From assembly GCA_964572145.1 (NCBI GenBank), contig CAZNES010000016.1, forward strand, positions 1 to 64,000: DNA of 64,000 nt, read 5' to 3'. Position numbers and translations under genes: made by a program. The notes beneath the pieces are model-generated. The model had not been told where the DNA came from, searched no databases, and saw only the letters and a program-made list of their open reading frames with translations. Below are positions 52,778-63,597 of this stretch, one piece after another (positions within the stretch are counted from its first letter, which is position 1; the number at the start of each line of letters is the position of its first letter). This DNA comes from JAJPJQ01 sp964572145 (GTDB lineage: Bacteria; Desulfobacterota; Binatia; UBA9968).

Positions 52778-53959
52778 TCATGTTCGATAAGCGGAGTTAA
52801 TCCGGACGTAGTCGTGGCCTAGATCGGAAGTCCACACCGAGGCCGATTCTTTACCCTGGCCGAGAAAAATTCTCACCGTGAATTTCGGCCGCTTCAACAC
52901 GTGCGCGGCGGCGCGCTCGTTGGAGCCGACGCCCACGCCTCGTCGCGCGACGACCACTCCGTCGAAAGAGAGGCTCACTCGCTCCGGGCGGACCGGAACG
53001 CCCGCATAACCGATCGCCGCCAGGATTCGGCCGAAATTAGGGTCCGCGCCGAAGAAAGCGGTTTTCACCAGTAGAGAGTTCGCCACCGTCCCGGCCACTT
53101 TTTTCGCTTCCGCGCGCGACCGGGCGCCGCGCACCTCGATCTCCGCCACCTTGGTCGCGCCTTCGCCGTCTTCGACCAGCTTAATGGCGAGATGTTTCAT
53201 CACGTGGTAAAGGGCGCGTTCGAGAGCGGCCGCTTCGGGGCTGCCGCGTCGTATCGGGGCGTTCCCAGCGGACCCGTTCGCCAGCAGCAAGGTCGTGTCG
53301 TTCGTGCTCATGTCTCCGTCGACCGTCGTGCAGTTGAAAGTCTTGTCGGTGTTACGCTTGAGAATCTCCCGCAGGCAGGAGCGTTCCACGGCCGCATCGG
53401 TCAAAATGTAAGCCAGCATCGTCGCCATATGGGGAGCGATCATGCCGCCGCCTTTGACCATCCCCGCGAGCGTGAGTTTTTTTCCTTTGACGCGAAATGA
53501 AGCCTGTACGACCTTGACCAGGCGGTCGGTTGTCCGGATCGCTTCCGCCGCCTGTGAAAACTGATCGGGCGACAAATTCTCCGCGGCCTTTCGAATGCCT
53601 TCGCGCACGCTGGCCATCGGCAAAGGAACGCCGATGACTCCGGTGGACGAAGGGAAAACGAGATTGGGATCGATGCCGAGCCGCCGGCCGGCCTCGCGGC
53701 ACGCGGCTTCCGCGTCGCGCATCCCCCTCGCGCCGGTGCAGGCGTTCGCGTTGCCGCTGGTGACCACGACGGCCTGAATCACGCCGCTCCGCATCCGCTT
53801 GAGTCCGATCAGAACCGGCGCGGCCTTGAACCTGTTCGTGGTAAAGAGAGCGGCCGCGGTCGCGGGCCGCTCGGAGAAGATCAACGCTAAATCTTTTTTC
53901 TTGCTTTTTTTGATGCCGCAGGCGACGCCCGCAAACCGGAAGCCGGGGACGGTGATCAT
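52778..53959 (-). CDS. argJ: ArgJ: glutamate N-acetyltransferase / ornithine acetyltransferase
   Basis: 393 residues from ATG 53959 (an in-frame start 10 codons up lies in repeat sequence). The self-cleavage site and nucleophilic Thr are in GMIAPHMATMLAYILTDAAV; VVVTSGNANACTGARG and the late GADPNFGRILAAIGYA are typical. It recycles acetyl groups in arginine synthesis. Next to secA on the same strand, an order I recall from Geobacter-like genomes. The end of the chain, YVRINSAYRT, is normal. Confidence 0.95.
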   Translation of the reverse strand: MITVPGFRFAGVACGIKKSKKKDLALIFSERPATAAALFTTNRFKAAPVLIGLKRMRSGVIQAVVVTSGNANACTGARGMRDAEAACREAGRRLGIDPNLVFPSSTGVIGVPLPMASVREGIRKAAENLSPDQFSQAAEAIRTTDRLVKVVQASFRVKGKKLTLAGMVKGGGMIAPHMATMLAYILTDAAVERSCLREILKRNTDKTFNCTTVDGDMSTNDTTLLLANGSAGNAPIRRGSPEAAALERALYHVMKHLAIKLVEDGEGATKVAEIEVRGARSRAEAKKVAGTVANSLLVKTAFFGADPNFGRILAAIGYAGVPVRPERVSLSFDGVVVARRGVGVGSNERAAAHVLKRPKFTVRIFLGQGKESASVWTSDLGHDYVRINSAYRT

Positions 53960-53963
53960 ATTA

Positions 53964-54067
53964 GAGCTTAGGCGAGAGGCACGAGGCAACAGGCGAGAGT
54001 AAGAAAGACAAGAGCAGACGACTCCGATATTCTTCCCTCGCGCCTCACGCCTTCCGCCTCACGGCTG
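53964..54067. repeat. Short-word inverted array between secA and argJ
   Basis: GGCGAGAGGCACGAGGCAAC on the left, CCTCGCGCCTCACGCC and TTCCGCCTCACGGC on the right, reaching the secA stop. Words of the GAGAGGC type, as in the array in rnhB. Confidence 0.75.
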
Positions 54068-57664
<3,597 letters not shown>

Positions 57665-57677
57665 GTTTGCGTCAGGC

Positions 57678-57701
57678 GTAGGGGCGCGATTCATCGCGCC
57701 C
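57678..57701 (+). repeat. GTAGGGGC-headed palindrome, copy 3
   Basis: Stem GGGCGCGAT/ATCGCGCCC, fully paired; a compensated variant of copies 1 and 2. Sits just upstream of secA, so it would be in the promoter or leader region. Followed by one arm of CTCTCGC-type words at 57702-57742. Confidence 0.7.
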
Positions 57702-57767
57702 GTATTGTTGCCTGTTACCTCTCGCCTCTCGCCTTCTTGGTAAAATACACGATTCGGCAGGGGTGTT

Positions 57768-57893
57768 ACAAGACAATCGAATGACTTCTCACCGTTCGAT
57801 CCTGACGGCCGAATCGACTTTCTCGCCGAGAAAGCGCCGGCCGACTTTGACGAAGCGATCGGGCACGTCGGTGACGAAAAAACCGGCGCTCCC
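57768..57893. repeat. Direct repeat copy A: duplicated murI 3' end
   Basis: Matches 58639-58763. The core 57815-57893 is 79 bases with one mismatch. On the minus strand it encodes the last 34 residues of glutamate racemase, ending RIER and TGA at 57789-57791, cut off at its 5' side by the toxin gene region. Confidence 0.9.
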
Positions 57894-57924
57894 GACCCGG
57901 ACTCGCGAAAAGATGACGCTCGGT

Positions 57925-58353
57925 TTACCTTTTCTTCTTAGGTTTAAACGGCAGAGCTAAAAGAGACAGAGTGTCGTTGAGCTGGTCGAATTCCGGGTCT
58001 TTGTGAATCAATGTCAGATTCCGGACAGCCGCAGTCGCGGCGATCCATGCGTCCGCTACCGACATTTCGCACCTGGCTTTAAATTGGCCTGCGGGAAAAA
58101 TCAGATCATCCTCTAAAGGCAACTCGGTCAGGGGTAATGATCTTACCAAAAGAAGACGGTCGCGGGCCTCCTTTTCGTCTCCTTTCTGCAGAGACACGTA
58201 GTAAACCTCCATCAGCGTCATTTTCGATACATACAGCAAGAGTTCCCTTTTTTTAGCCCGTCCTAGAATCTCCTCTACCAGGTCGGCTCCCTCTTCATTA
58301 CCAGTGAAGGCAAAGATCGCGGACGTGTCCAGAAGATAGGCCCTAACGCTCAA
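57925..58353 (-). CDS. PIN-domain toxin (VapC-like)
   Basis: 142 residues. Acidic residues of the PIN ribonuclease site are all visible: Asp9 in LLDTSAIF, Glu in KMTLMEVYY, Asp in SVADAWIAATA, and Asp in LIHKDPEF. VapC toxins cut specific RNAs, often initiator tRNA or rRNA. It overlaps the antitoxin gene by 11 bases and lies downstream of it, the usual order. The module sits between two copies of a murI 3' end. Confidence 0.9.
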   Translation of the reverse strand: MSVRAYLLDTSAIFAFTGNEEGADLVEEILGRAKKRELLLYVSKMTLMEVYYVSLQKGDEKEARDRLLLVRSLPLTELPLEDDLIFPAGQFKARCEMSVADAWIAATAAVRNLTLIHKDPEFDQLNDTLSLLALPFKPKKKR

Positions 58354-58576
58354 GATTTTTATCCTCCCGCCTGCTCTTTAATAATTGGCGGAGGAATCCA
58401 CGCTTTTCTGTTGAACCGCGCAAGGCTCGAATCGGGTCCGCAGGAATGGGCGTCACCTCAATAACTTTCCCGTCCGTCGACCAGACCAACTTCGAGTTCG
58501 CCTTGATATTGAACCTCTTTCGAATAGGCGCGGGCACCACTGTCTGCCCTTTGCGTGTGACACTTGTTTTGTGCAT
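58343..58576 (-). CDS. AbrB/MazE-type antitoxin
   Basis: 77 residues. HKTSVTRKGQTVVPAPIRKRFNIKANSKLVW is the swapped-hairpin AbrB DNA-binding fold; the basic C-terminal tail (GFLRQLLKSRREDKN) is the likely toxin-binding part. It would neutralise the PIN toxin and repress its own promoter. AAAGG lies nine bases before ATG 58576. Confidence 0.88.
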   Translation of the reverse strand: MHKTSVTRKGQTVVPAPIRKRFNIKANSKLVWSTDGKVIEVTPIPADPIRALRGSTEKRGFLRQLLKSRREDKNLER

Positions 58577-58638
58577 AAAAGCACTACCTTTCTAATAATG
58601 TAAGACCACCACTTTTATACACTACGTTGGTGAGCTAT

Positions 58639-58763
58639 ACAAGACACGAGAAAGTTGCTCACCGCTCGATCCGAACCGCCGAAGCGACTTTCTCGCCGAG
58701 AAAGCGCCGGCCGACTTTGACGAAGCGGTCGGGCACGTCGGTGACGAAAAAACCGGCGCTCCC
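58639..58763. repeat. Direct repeat copy B: murI 3' end
   Basis: Counterpart of 57768-57893, both opening ACAAGACA and ending CCGGCGCTCCC. The two copies bracket the toxin-antitoxin pair like left and right attachment sites. Confidence 0.9.
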
Positions 58764-58928
58764 CTTTCCGCGCTCGCGCTGGAGCGATCGCTCCACCAAT
58801 AAAAGAGACACTTCGTCGGCCGTCTCTTCCGCGGAATCGACGAGCCGAACGCCGCGCCCCATAAACCTTCTGATCGCCTTCTTGAGCAACGGATAATGCG
58901 TGCAGCCTAGAATCAGCGTGTCGATTAG
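58659..58928 (-). pseudogene. murI: Glutamate racemase, C-terminal fragment
   Basis: About 90 codons. IDTLILGCTHYPLLKKAI holds the second catalytic Cys of MurI; RGVRLVDSAEETADEV and FFVTDVPDRFVKVGRRFLG follow normally to a TGA. The upstream side breaks at about 58926, where a short-word array and the four-helix-bundle gene begin, and an in-frame stop follows at 58932-58934. The N-terminal two thirds with the first catalytic Cys is not found in the window. MurI makes D-glutamate for peptidoglycan, so an intact copy should exist elsewhere. Confidence 0.88.
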
Positions 58929-58974
58929 GAATTAGACAATAGGCAGTAGGCGGTAGGCAGTAGTAAGAAGTAAA
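58924..58974. repeat. Short-word array, left arm beside the four-helix-bundle gene
   Basis: ATAGGCAGTAGGCGGTAGGC-type words. Complementary words lie on the other side of the gene at 59341-59385. Confidence 0.75.
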
Positions 58975-59334
58975 TCAATGAATCTTGGAAATCAGCGTGC
59001 TCAACATCTTGAGAATCTCTTCCACTTCACTCAGCAGTGGAGCAACTTCTTTCGCCTCAATGTATCCGAGTCTTTGACATAAAAGCATGTGGGTTTCTAA
59101 TTCTGATAACGAGCCTCTCGCGATGGAAAGAAAATGGCGGTATTCGCCGGTTGCTTGCCGTCCATAGCCTTCAGCTATATTCGCAGGAACAGAAACAGCG
59201 GCGCGACACATCTGTGAGATCAGTCCCCACCGTTCCCTATCAGGTAATTTTTCGGTGATCCGATAAATGCGCTCAACAAGATCCATACTCCTTTGCCATA
59301 CAAGCAGATCTTTGTAATTTGAAACCTCTCCCAT
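58975..59334 (-). CDS. Four-helix-bundle protein (23S rRNA-intervening-sequence type)
   Basis: 119 residues. YKDLLVWQRSMDLVERIYRIT and LISQMCRAAVSVPANIAEGYGR, then SLSELETHMLLCQRLGY, are the TIGR02436/S23 family pattern. These proteins are found in intervening sequences of 23S rRNA genes and scattered in many genomes; function is unknown, though links to diversity-generating or mobile DNA are known. Here it is flanked by complementary short-word arms and breaks into murI, behaving like cargo of an inserted unit. Confidence 0.9.
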   Translation of the reverse strand: MGEVSNYKDLLVWQRSMDLVERIYRITEKLPDRERWGLISQMCRAAVSVPANIAEGYGRQATGEYRHFLSIARGSLSELETHMLLCQRLGYIEAKEVAPLLSEVEEILKMLSTLISKIH

Positions 59335-59385
59335 TGTATTCCCTATCGCCTACAGCCTACCGCCTACAGCCTGTTGCCCTATTGC
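59335..59385. repeat. Short-word array, right arm beside the four-helix-bundle gene
   Basis: CGCCTACAGCCTACCGCC-type words, reverse complement of the left arm at 58924-58974. It also encodes the last 11 or so residues and stop of splB. Confidence 0.75.
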
Positions 59386-60459
59386 CCGACCCAACTCTTT
59401 TTCACAGCTCGGCGCGAAGCCGAAGACCTGCTGCCAGACTTCGCGCGATTCCATGCAGAGATAAACGAAGACGATGGGTGAGGCGGCGCGAATCCAGCCG
59501 AGCATCTTGCGGTACATGCCGACTCTCAGCGGCTGAAAGTAGCGCATCTTGCCGTCGGGACCGAGCACCTGCTCGCCTGCGGGCAAACGGCTTGCGGGAA
59601 AGCGCGAGCGCATGGTTCGCTTGAGACCCGGCGTCGTGCGCAGCACGCCCATGCTGATCCAGGCGATCCTGCGATGGTCCACGGCGGCGAAAACTTTCTC
59701 GACCATGTCGCGATAGTCTTCCTCCCAGCCGGCATACTCGACGATCGGATCGAAGTGAAAGCCGAGCTTGTAGCCGGCCGCCTGACAGCGCCGCGCCGCC
59801 GCCAACCGCTCGTCGAGAGACGCCGTGCCGTGCTCGTCGGCATCGATCACCTTCTGCGGATTCATCGACCACGAGACCACGACGCGCTCTTTGGGATCGA
59901 GCTTCAACAGCCCCTCGACGCAGTCGCTTTTGGTTTTGAGCTCCAGGAGAACGTTCGGCTGCTCGGCAAAGAACGGGACAACTTCGGCGCAGAAGCCGAT
60001 ATACGGATCGAGGGCTAGGCTGTCGGCGATCTCGCCGGTGCCGATGCGGAAGAAGAATTTCCGCTGTCGGCTGAAAAGCTCGTCTGCTTCCCGGAGCAGA
60101 TCGTCCACGTTGCTGAAAACTTTGAGCGCCGGATTGTCGGCGAGATACTCCTGGAGATAGCAGTAGCTGCAATCCATGGGACAGTTGCTGGCGAAATTGA
60201 TGACGAAGTAGTTGCAGCAGACCTGCCCTTCGCTGCCGGGACATTTCTTGAGGAACTCGCCGCGATGGCGCGCCAGCAAGAGCTTGCGCTTTCCTTCGCC
60301 GAAAAGATCGTTCCGGCCCGATGGGCTCCGGCCAACCGCCCGAGCATCTTCCACGAGCGTAAACGGAACCTGGGGAAAAGCCCTCTTTAGGTTCCGATAA
60401 ATCGGGCTCTGCTCGGAGCTGGCCTCGACGATCACTTCTGTAGGCGTGTAGTTTCTCAT
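59350..60459 (-). CDS. splB: Spore photoproduct lyase-like radical SAM enzyme
   Basis: 369 residues. Radical-SAM cluster motif C-x3-C-x2-C in NCPMDCSYCYLQ, followed by a normal SPL-type TIM barrel (RIGTGEIADSLALDP, VVVSWSMNP, GFHFDPIVEYAGWEEDY). SPL repairs the spore photoproduct thymine dimer; in non-sporulating bacteria homologues of unknown substrate are common. The C-terminal tail GRAIGQQAVGGRL is encoded by the short-word array and is probably not ancestral. ATG 60459 gives the normal N-terminus. Confidence 0.88.
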   Translation of the reverse strand: MRNYTPTEVIVEASSEQSPIYRNLKRAFPQVPFTLVEDARAVGRSPSGRNDLFGEGKRKLLLARHRGEFLKKCPGSEGQVCCNYFVINFASNCPMDCSYCYLQEYLADNPALKVFSNVDDLLREADELFSRQRKFFFRIGTGEIADSLALDPYIGFCAEVVPFFAEQPNVLLELKTKSDCVEGLLKLDPKERVVVSWSMNPQKVIDADEHGTASLDERLAAARRCQAAGYKLGFHFDPIVEYAGWEEDYRDMVEKVFAAVDHRRIAWISMGVLRTTPGLKRTMRSRFPASRLPAGEQVLGPDGKMRYFQPLRVGMYRKMLGWIRAASPIVFVYLCMESREVWQQVFGFAPSCEKELGRAIGQQAVGGRL

Positions 60460-60561
60460 GGTTCGTTATTCGTCACTCGCATCCCGCATCCCATAATTCG
60501 TACAACGTATCTCGTTTTTCCTATCTCGTCGGACGAACGACGAGCCGCGTCCGATATCCCC
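60460..60561. repeat. Short-word array upstream of splB
   Basis: TCACTCGCATCCCGCATCCC and ATCTCG-type words; related words recur at 60661-60684 after the palindromes. No gene. Confidence 0.55.
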
Positions 60562-60587
60562 GTAGGGGCCGACCTATGTGTCGGCCC
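60562..60587 (+). repeat. GTAGGGGC-headed palindrome, copy 4
   Basis: Stem GGGCCGAC/GTCGGCCC with inner CTATGT. Same head as copies 1-3 but a different stem body. Confidence 0.65.
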
Positions 60588-60636
60588 TGGGTTGGGCGGA
60601 CGGGCCGAACGGTCGGCCACACACGCGGAAAAATGC

Positions 60637-60662
60637 GGGCGCACACACAGGTGCGCCCCTAC
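60637..60662 (-). repeat. GTAGGGGC-headed palindrome, copy 5
   Basis: On the minus strand GTAGGGGCGCACC, then TGTGTGTGCGCCC. Compared with copy 4 the stem pair CG/CG is replaced by GC/GC on both arms, a compensatory double change. In inverted orientation to copy 4; between them a GGGCCGAACGGTCGGCC palindrome. Confidence 0.65.
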
Positions 60663-60705
60663 ATCCCGCATCTCGTATCTCGCTCCTACTTCTCTGTCGC
60701 CGTCT

Positions 60706-60745
60706 CCCTCACCCTCGCCCTCAAGGGAGAGGGTAGGGGTGAGGG
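60706..60745. terminator. CCCTCACC/GGTGAGGG hairpin at the end of a hypothetical gene
   Basis: 17-base arms (60706-60722 and 60729-60745) that pair with few mismatches, loop AAGGGA. Placed two bases after the stop of the leftward gene at 60748; could end transcription, though no T tract follows. Confidence 0.45.
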
Positions 60746-60747
60746 TG

Positions 60748-61284
60748 CTAGGTTGCTTCTCCCCGCAGCAGGACGAAGATCTGTTTCATCTGCTCCCCTT
60801 CGGTGAGCTGCGCCAAGTCTCCGATCAGGCACTTCATCTCCTCATAGTTGGTCGCCTTCACCTGGACGGTTACAGCTCCACTCTCAAGCCCCGGAGGAAC
60901 AGTCACCAGGATCTGCGGATTGAGTTTCATATCCCGAATCCGCCGCTCGATTTCGTCTTCGATCCGCGCCATGCGCGGGAAGCGCAACCGTCTAACTTCA
61001 TCCTTGAGACGCTTGAGCCTGTCGCTTCGTCCGAGACGCGGGTCCGTAACGATTCGAACCAGATCTTCGCGGCTCAAGACCTGGTCGACGCCGACGCCGT
61101 CTCTGACCGATATCTCTTCGAGCCAGTCGAGCAGATCTTTGAAATGATTCTCTCCGGCCTTGAGCGTTTCCACGAGCGCGAGAAGCGCTTCGCGGTCGGC
61201 CTCATTCAACTCCAGCCAGCGTTCCTGAGTTTTTGGGTGAAAACCCTTGCGCCGGCAATAGGCTTCGATTTGCTGATCGACCAT
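60748..61284 (-). CDS. Hypothetical soluble protein with a C-terminal dimerisation-like region
   Basis: 178 residues. ATG 61284 has GGAG nine bases upstream even though the gene begins 83 bases inside the glycosyltransferase end. No family recognised. The C-terminal RIEDEIERRIRDMKLNPQILVTVPPG...GAVTVQVKATNYEEMKCLIGDL has the charged-helix plus strands pattern seen at the ends of ParB-like proteins, but no other ParB element is present. Highly charged, no membrane segment. Confidence 0.7.
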   Translation of the reverse strand: MVDQQIEAYCRRKGFHPKTQERWLELNEADREALLALVETLKAGENHFKDLLDWLEEISVRDGVGVDQVLSREDLVRIVTDPRLGRSDRLKRLKDEVRRLRFPRMARIEDEIERRIRDMKLNPQILVTVPPGLESGAVTVQVKATNYEEMKCLIGDLAQLTEGEQMKQIFVLLRGEAT

Positions 61285-62119
61285 ATTTCAATTCTCCAAC
61301 AAAATCGGTAAGTAATGCCTCGTACTCTAAAGCTTCGCCTTCATGCGCTCTCTTCCTCGCGCCCTGGGCCAGAATCGCCACCTTCTCTGCGAGCGCTTCC
61401 AGCGCCCAACGTCTCTTCTCGCCTTCCATTCCGGAGTCGAGCAGCTTTTTGATCGCGCGCACGCGAAACCGGTCGAGCCCCCAGGTGGATCTGGATAGCT
61501 GGTCGGCATGGCCGCCTCTTTTTACAACCAACGGCTCGGCGATCAAGGGAACCGGATGGTCGAGGGCGATGCGCAGCCACAGGTCGTAATCTTCGCACAC
61601 CGGAAACGACTCGTCGAAGCCGCCGATGCGCTCGAATAATTCTCTCGTCATCAACGCCGCCGAAGGACTGACCAGACAGAGATCGAGACTCGCGCGAAAG
61701 ATATCGCCCGACGGCTTGCGATGTTTTTTCTTCGGGTTGACGCGGACACCGTTCCTGATCCAGATCTCTTCGGTCTGGCAGATCCGCCATCGGGTTTGCA
61801 TTTGCATCAAGCTCATCTGGGTCTCGAGTTTCCGCGGCCGCCACATATCGTCGGAATCTAAAAAGGCGAGATACGCGCCGCGCGAGTATTTCACTCCCAG
61901 ATTTCGCGCGGCGGCGACGCCCCGGCGCGCTTGCGTCAGGACGCGCACGGCGGACCCGTATCGCGCCGCGATTTTCTCCGCGGTGCCGTCTTGCGATCCA
62001 TCGTCCACGACGATAATCTCGAAATCGCGATAGGTCTGTGCGAGCACGGAATCGATCGCGTCGTGAAGCATCGGCAGGCGATCGTGCGTCGGAATGATGA
62101 CGCTCACCAGAGGAGCCAT
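61202..62119 (-). CDS. Family 2 glycosyltransferase
   Basis: 305 residues. VSVIIPTHDRLPMLHDAIDSVLAQTY opens the GT-A fold; EIIVVDDGSQDGT binds the nucleotide, and YLAFLDSDDMWRP is the DxD metal motif. GGFDESFPVCEDYDLWLRIA is the acceptor-side ED motif. It transfers a sugar from a nucleotide donor, probably for cell-surface polysaccharide. Its 3' end overlaps the next gene by 83 bases, an unusually long overlap. No other sugar genes are next to it. Confidence 0.92.
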   Translation of the reverse strand: MAPLVSVIIPTHDRLPMLHDAIDSVLAQTYRDFEIIVVDDGSQDGTAEKIAARYGSAVRVLTQARRGVAAARNLGVKYSRGAYLAFLDSDDMWRPRKLETQMSLMQMQTRWRICQTEEIWIRNGVRVNPKKKHRKPSGDIFRASLDLCLVSPSAALMTRELFERIGGFDESFPVCEDYDLWLRIALDHPVPLIAEPLVVKRGGHADQLSRSTWGLDRFRVRAIKKLLDSGMEGEKRRWALEALAEKVAILAQGARKRAHEGEALEYEALLTDFVGELKYGRSANRSLLPAQGFSPKNSGTLAGVE

Positions 62120-62182
62120 GCCCTAAGTACCTAACTTTAAGGGACTGACAATACAAGTGAATGAAGACGCCGTGATTTTTGG

Positions 62183-62212
62183 TTGACAAGGCCGGACGAG
62201 TCTGACTAGTAT
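62183..62212 (+). promoter_or_regulatory. Promoter of the bactofilin-M23 unit
   Basis: TTGACA at 62183-62188, 18-bp spacer, TAGTAT at 62207-62212; leader of about 110 bases to ATG 62329. Confidence 0.6.
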
Positions 62213-62328
62213 CCTCACGTTTCGCCTGACGGCATTTTCTCTCGCGCCAAAATCTTATATCGAGTACTTTCCACGGCGCCGACCCGGCCGTAAGGTACGC
62301 CGTCGCGGTAGAGCAGGAGTTATCATTC

Positions 62329-62712
62329 ATGTGGCGCTGGAAAGCTGACCCTACAGCCTCCGCACAGAACTCGACTTCGGTCATCGACCAGAGTTGCGAG
62401 ATGGAAGGCCGCTTCCGCTTCGCCGGCACGCTGATCATCAACGGAAAATTCCGCGGCGAGCTGCTCTCGCCCGACACGCTCCTCGTCGGAGAATCGGCCG
62501 AGCTGGAAGCCGAAGTCCGCGTCGGCACGGTTATCGTCAATGGGTCGGTTATTGGGAATATCACGGCCCGCGAGCGCGTCGAATTGCGCGCCGGCGCCCG
62601 GATCGCCGGCGGCATCGTCACGCCGGCGCTGGTGCTCGAAGAGGGCGTCGTCTTCGACGGCCGCTGCAGCATGATCGGCGACAAGGTCGCGGCGGCGCAG
62701 AAGATATCCTGA
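62329..62712 (+). CDS. Bactofilin (polymer-forming cytoskeletal protein)
   Basis: 127 residues. A short flexible N-terminus, then the right-handed beta-helix repeats GRFRFAGTLIINGKFRGEL, AELEAEVRVGTVIVNGSVIGNITARERVEL and GGIVTPALVLEEGVVFDG. Bactofilins polymerise without nucleotide and scaffold cell-wall or appendage enzymes. AGGAG nine bases before ATG. The M23 peptidase follows nine bases later, a pairing seen in Caulobacter- and Helicobacter-type shape systems. Confidence 0.92.
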   Translation: MWRWKADPTASAQNSTSVIDQSCEMEGRFRFAGTLIINGKFRGELLSPDTLLVGESAELEAEVRVGTVIVNGSVIGNITARERVELRAGARIAGGIVTPALVLEEGVVFDGRCSMIGDKVAAAQKIS

Positions 62713-62721
62713 GGATGGCGC

Positions 62722-63510
62722 ATGGCGAAACGGTATTCGATTCTCATTCTTGCCTCGCGCGAAGCGCGCGTTCGACGGCTGGGCTTTTCTCGCAAGTCGG
62801 CCTGCGTCCTTCTGTCAGGCGTCGCCCTTCTGCTGGGACTAGGCGGCTGGTTTGTGGGAGATTATATTTGGCTCCAGATCGAAAGCGGCAGCCTGAGGCG
62901 TCTTCAACTCAAAGCTAAGAGTCAGCGCGAGCAGTTTTCCCGCCTCCAGGACCAGACGCATAACCTTCAGACCCTGCTCGCCGACTGGCAAGGCCTCAGG
63001 GAAAAGGTCGATGCATCGGTGCCTTTGCAGCAGAGATTCACGACCAAGAACCGCTTCGCCATCGCGGAACTCCAGCAAAGCCTCAACTCGCTGCAATCCG
63101 AGCTGCAACAGTTGATCGCCTCGATTCCCACCGACTGGCCGGCGACGGGGAAGATCACTTCCGGCGTCGGAGACCGCGTATCGCCGATGACGGGCAGAAT
63201 CGAGTTTCATTCGGGTCTGGACATTCCCAATCCGACCGGGACGCCGGTTTATGCGCCGGGTAACGGCACCGTCGAGGCCGCGGGTGAGATGAACGGCAAC
63301 GGACGCACGGTCGTTTTGAACCACGGCCAGGGGATCACGACGCAGTACCTGCACCTGTCGAAGATCAACGTGAGCCCGGGAGAGCAAGTGCGCAAAGGCC
63401 AGCAGATCGCGGAGGTCGGCAGCACCGGGCAGAGCACCAGCCCGCATCTTCACTACGAGGTCCGTGTGAACGGGGTTCCGATCGACCCGCGCAAAAGCCT
63501 TCTGAAGTAG
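62722..63510 (+). CDS. Membrane-anchored M23 peptidoglycan endopeptidase
   Basis: 262 residues. A membrane helix at about 27-48, a coiled coil (60-130), then a LytM/M23 domain with zinc ligands in EFHSGLDIP and the HLHYEV site, and YLHLSKINVSPGEQV. Both H-x3-D and H-x-H motifs are complete, so it is probably active. It cuts stem-peptide cross-links; partner of the bactofilin just upstream. Confidence 0.93.
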   Translation: MAKRYSILILASREARVRRLGFSRKSACVLLSGVALLLGLGGWFVGDYIWLQIESGSLRRLQLKAKSQREQFSRLQDQTHNLQTLLADWQGLREKVDASVPLQQRFTTKNRFAIAELQQSLNSLQSELQQLIASIPTDWPATGKITSGVGDRVSPMTGRIEFHSGLDIPNPTGTPVYAPGNGTVEAAGEMNGNGRTVVLNHGQGITTQYLHLSKINVSPGEQVRKGQQIAEVGSTGQSTSPHLHYEVRVNGVPIDPRKSLLK

Positions 63511-63597
63511 CGTGTTCGTATAATTTCGAATCCGCCCTCCAAGCTTCGTGCCCGTGTTGAATCTTTCCCGGCCGTCGATTAAACTTCTTATCAATTC

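Noticed and set aside
57763..57960. 65-codon rightward frame beside the toxin gene
   Set aside because: It is the antisense of the duplicated murI tail; a similar frame occurs over the other copy at 58627-58896.
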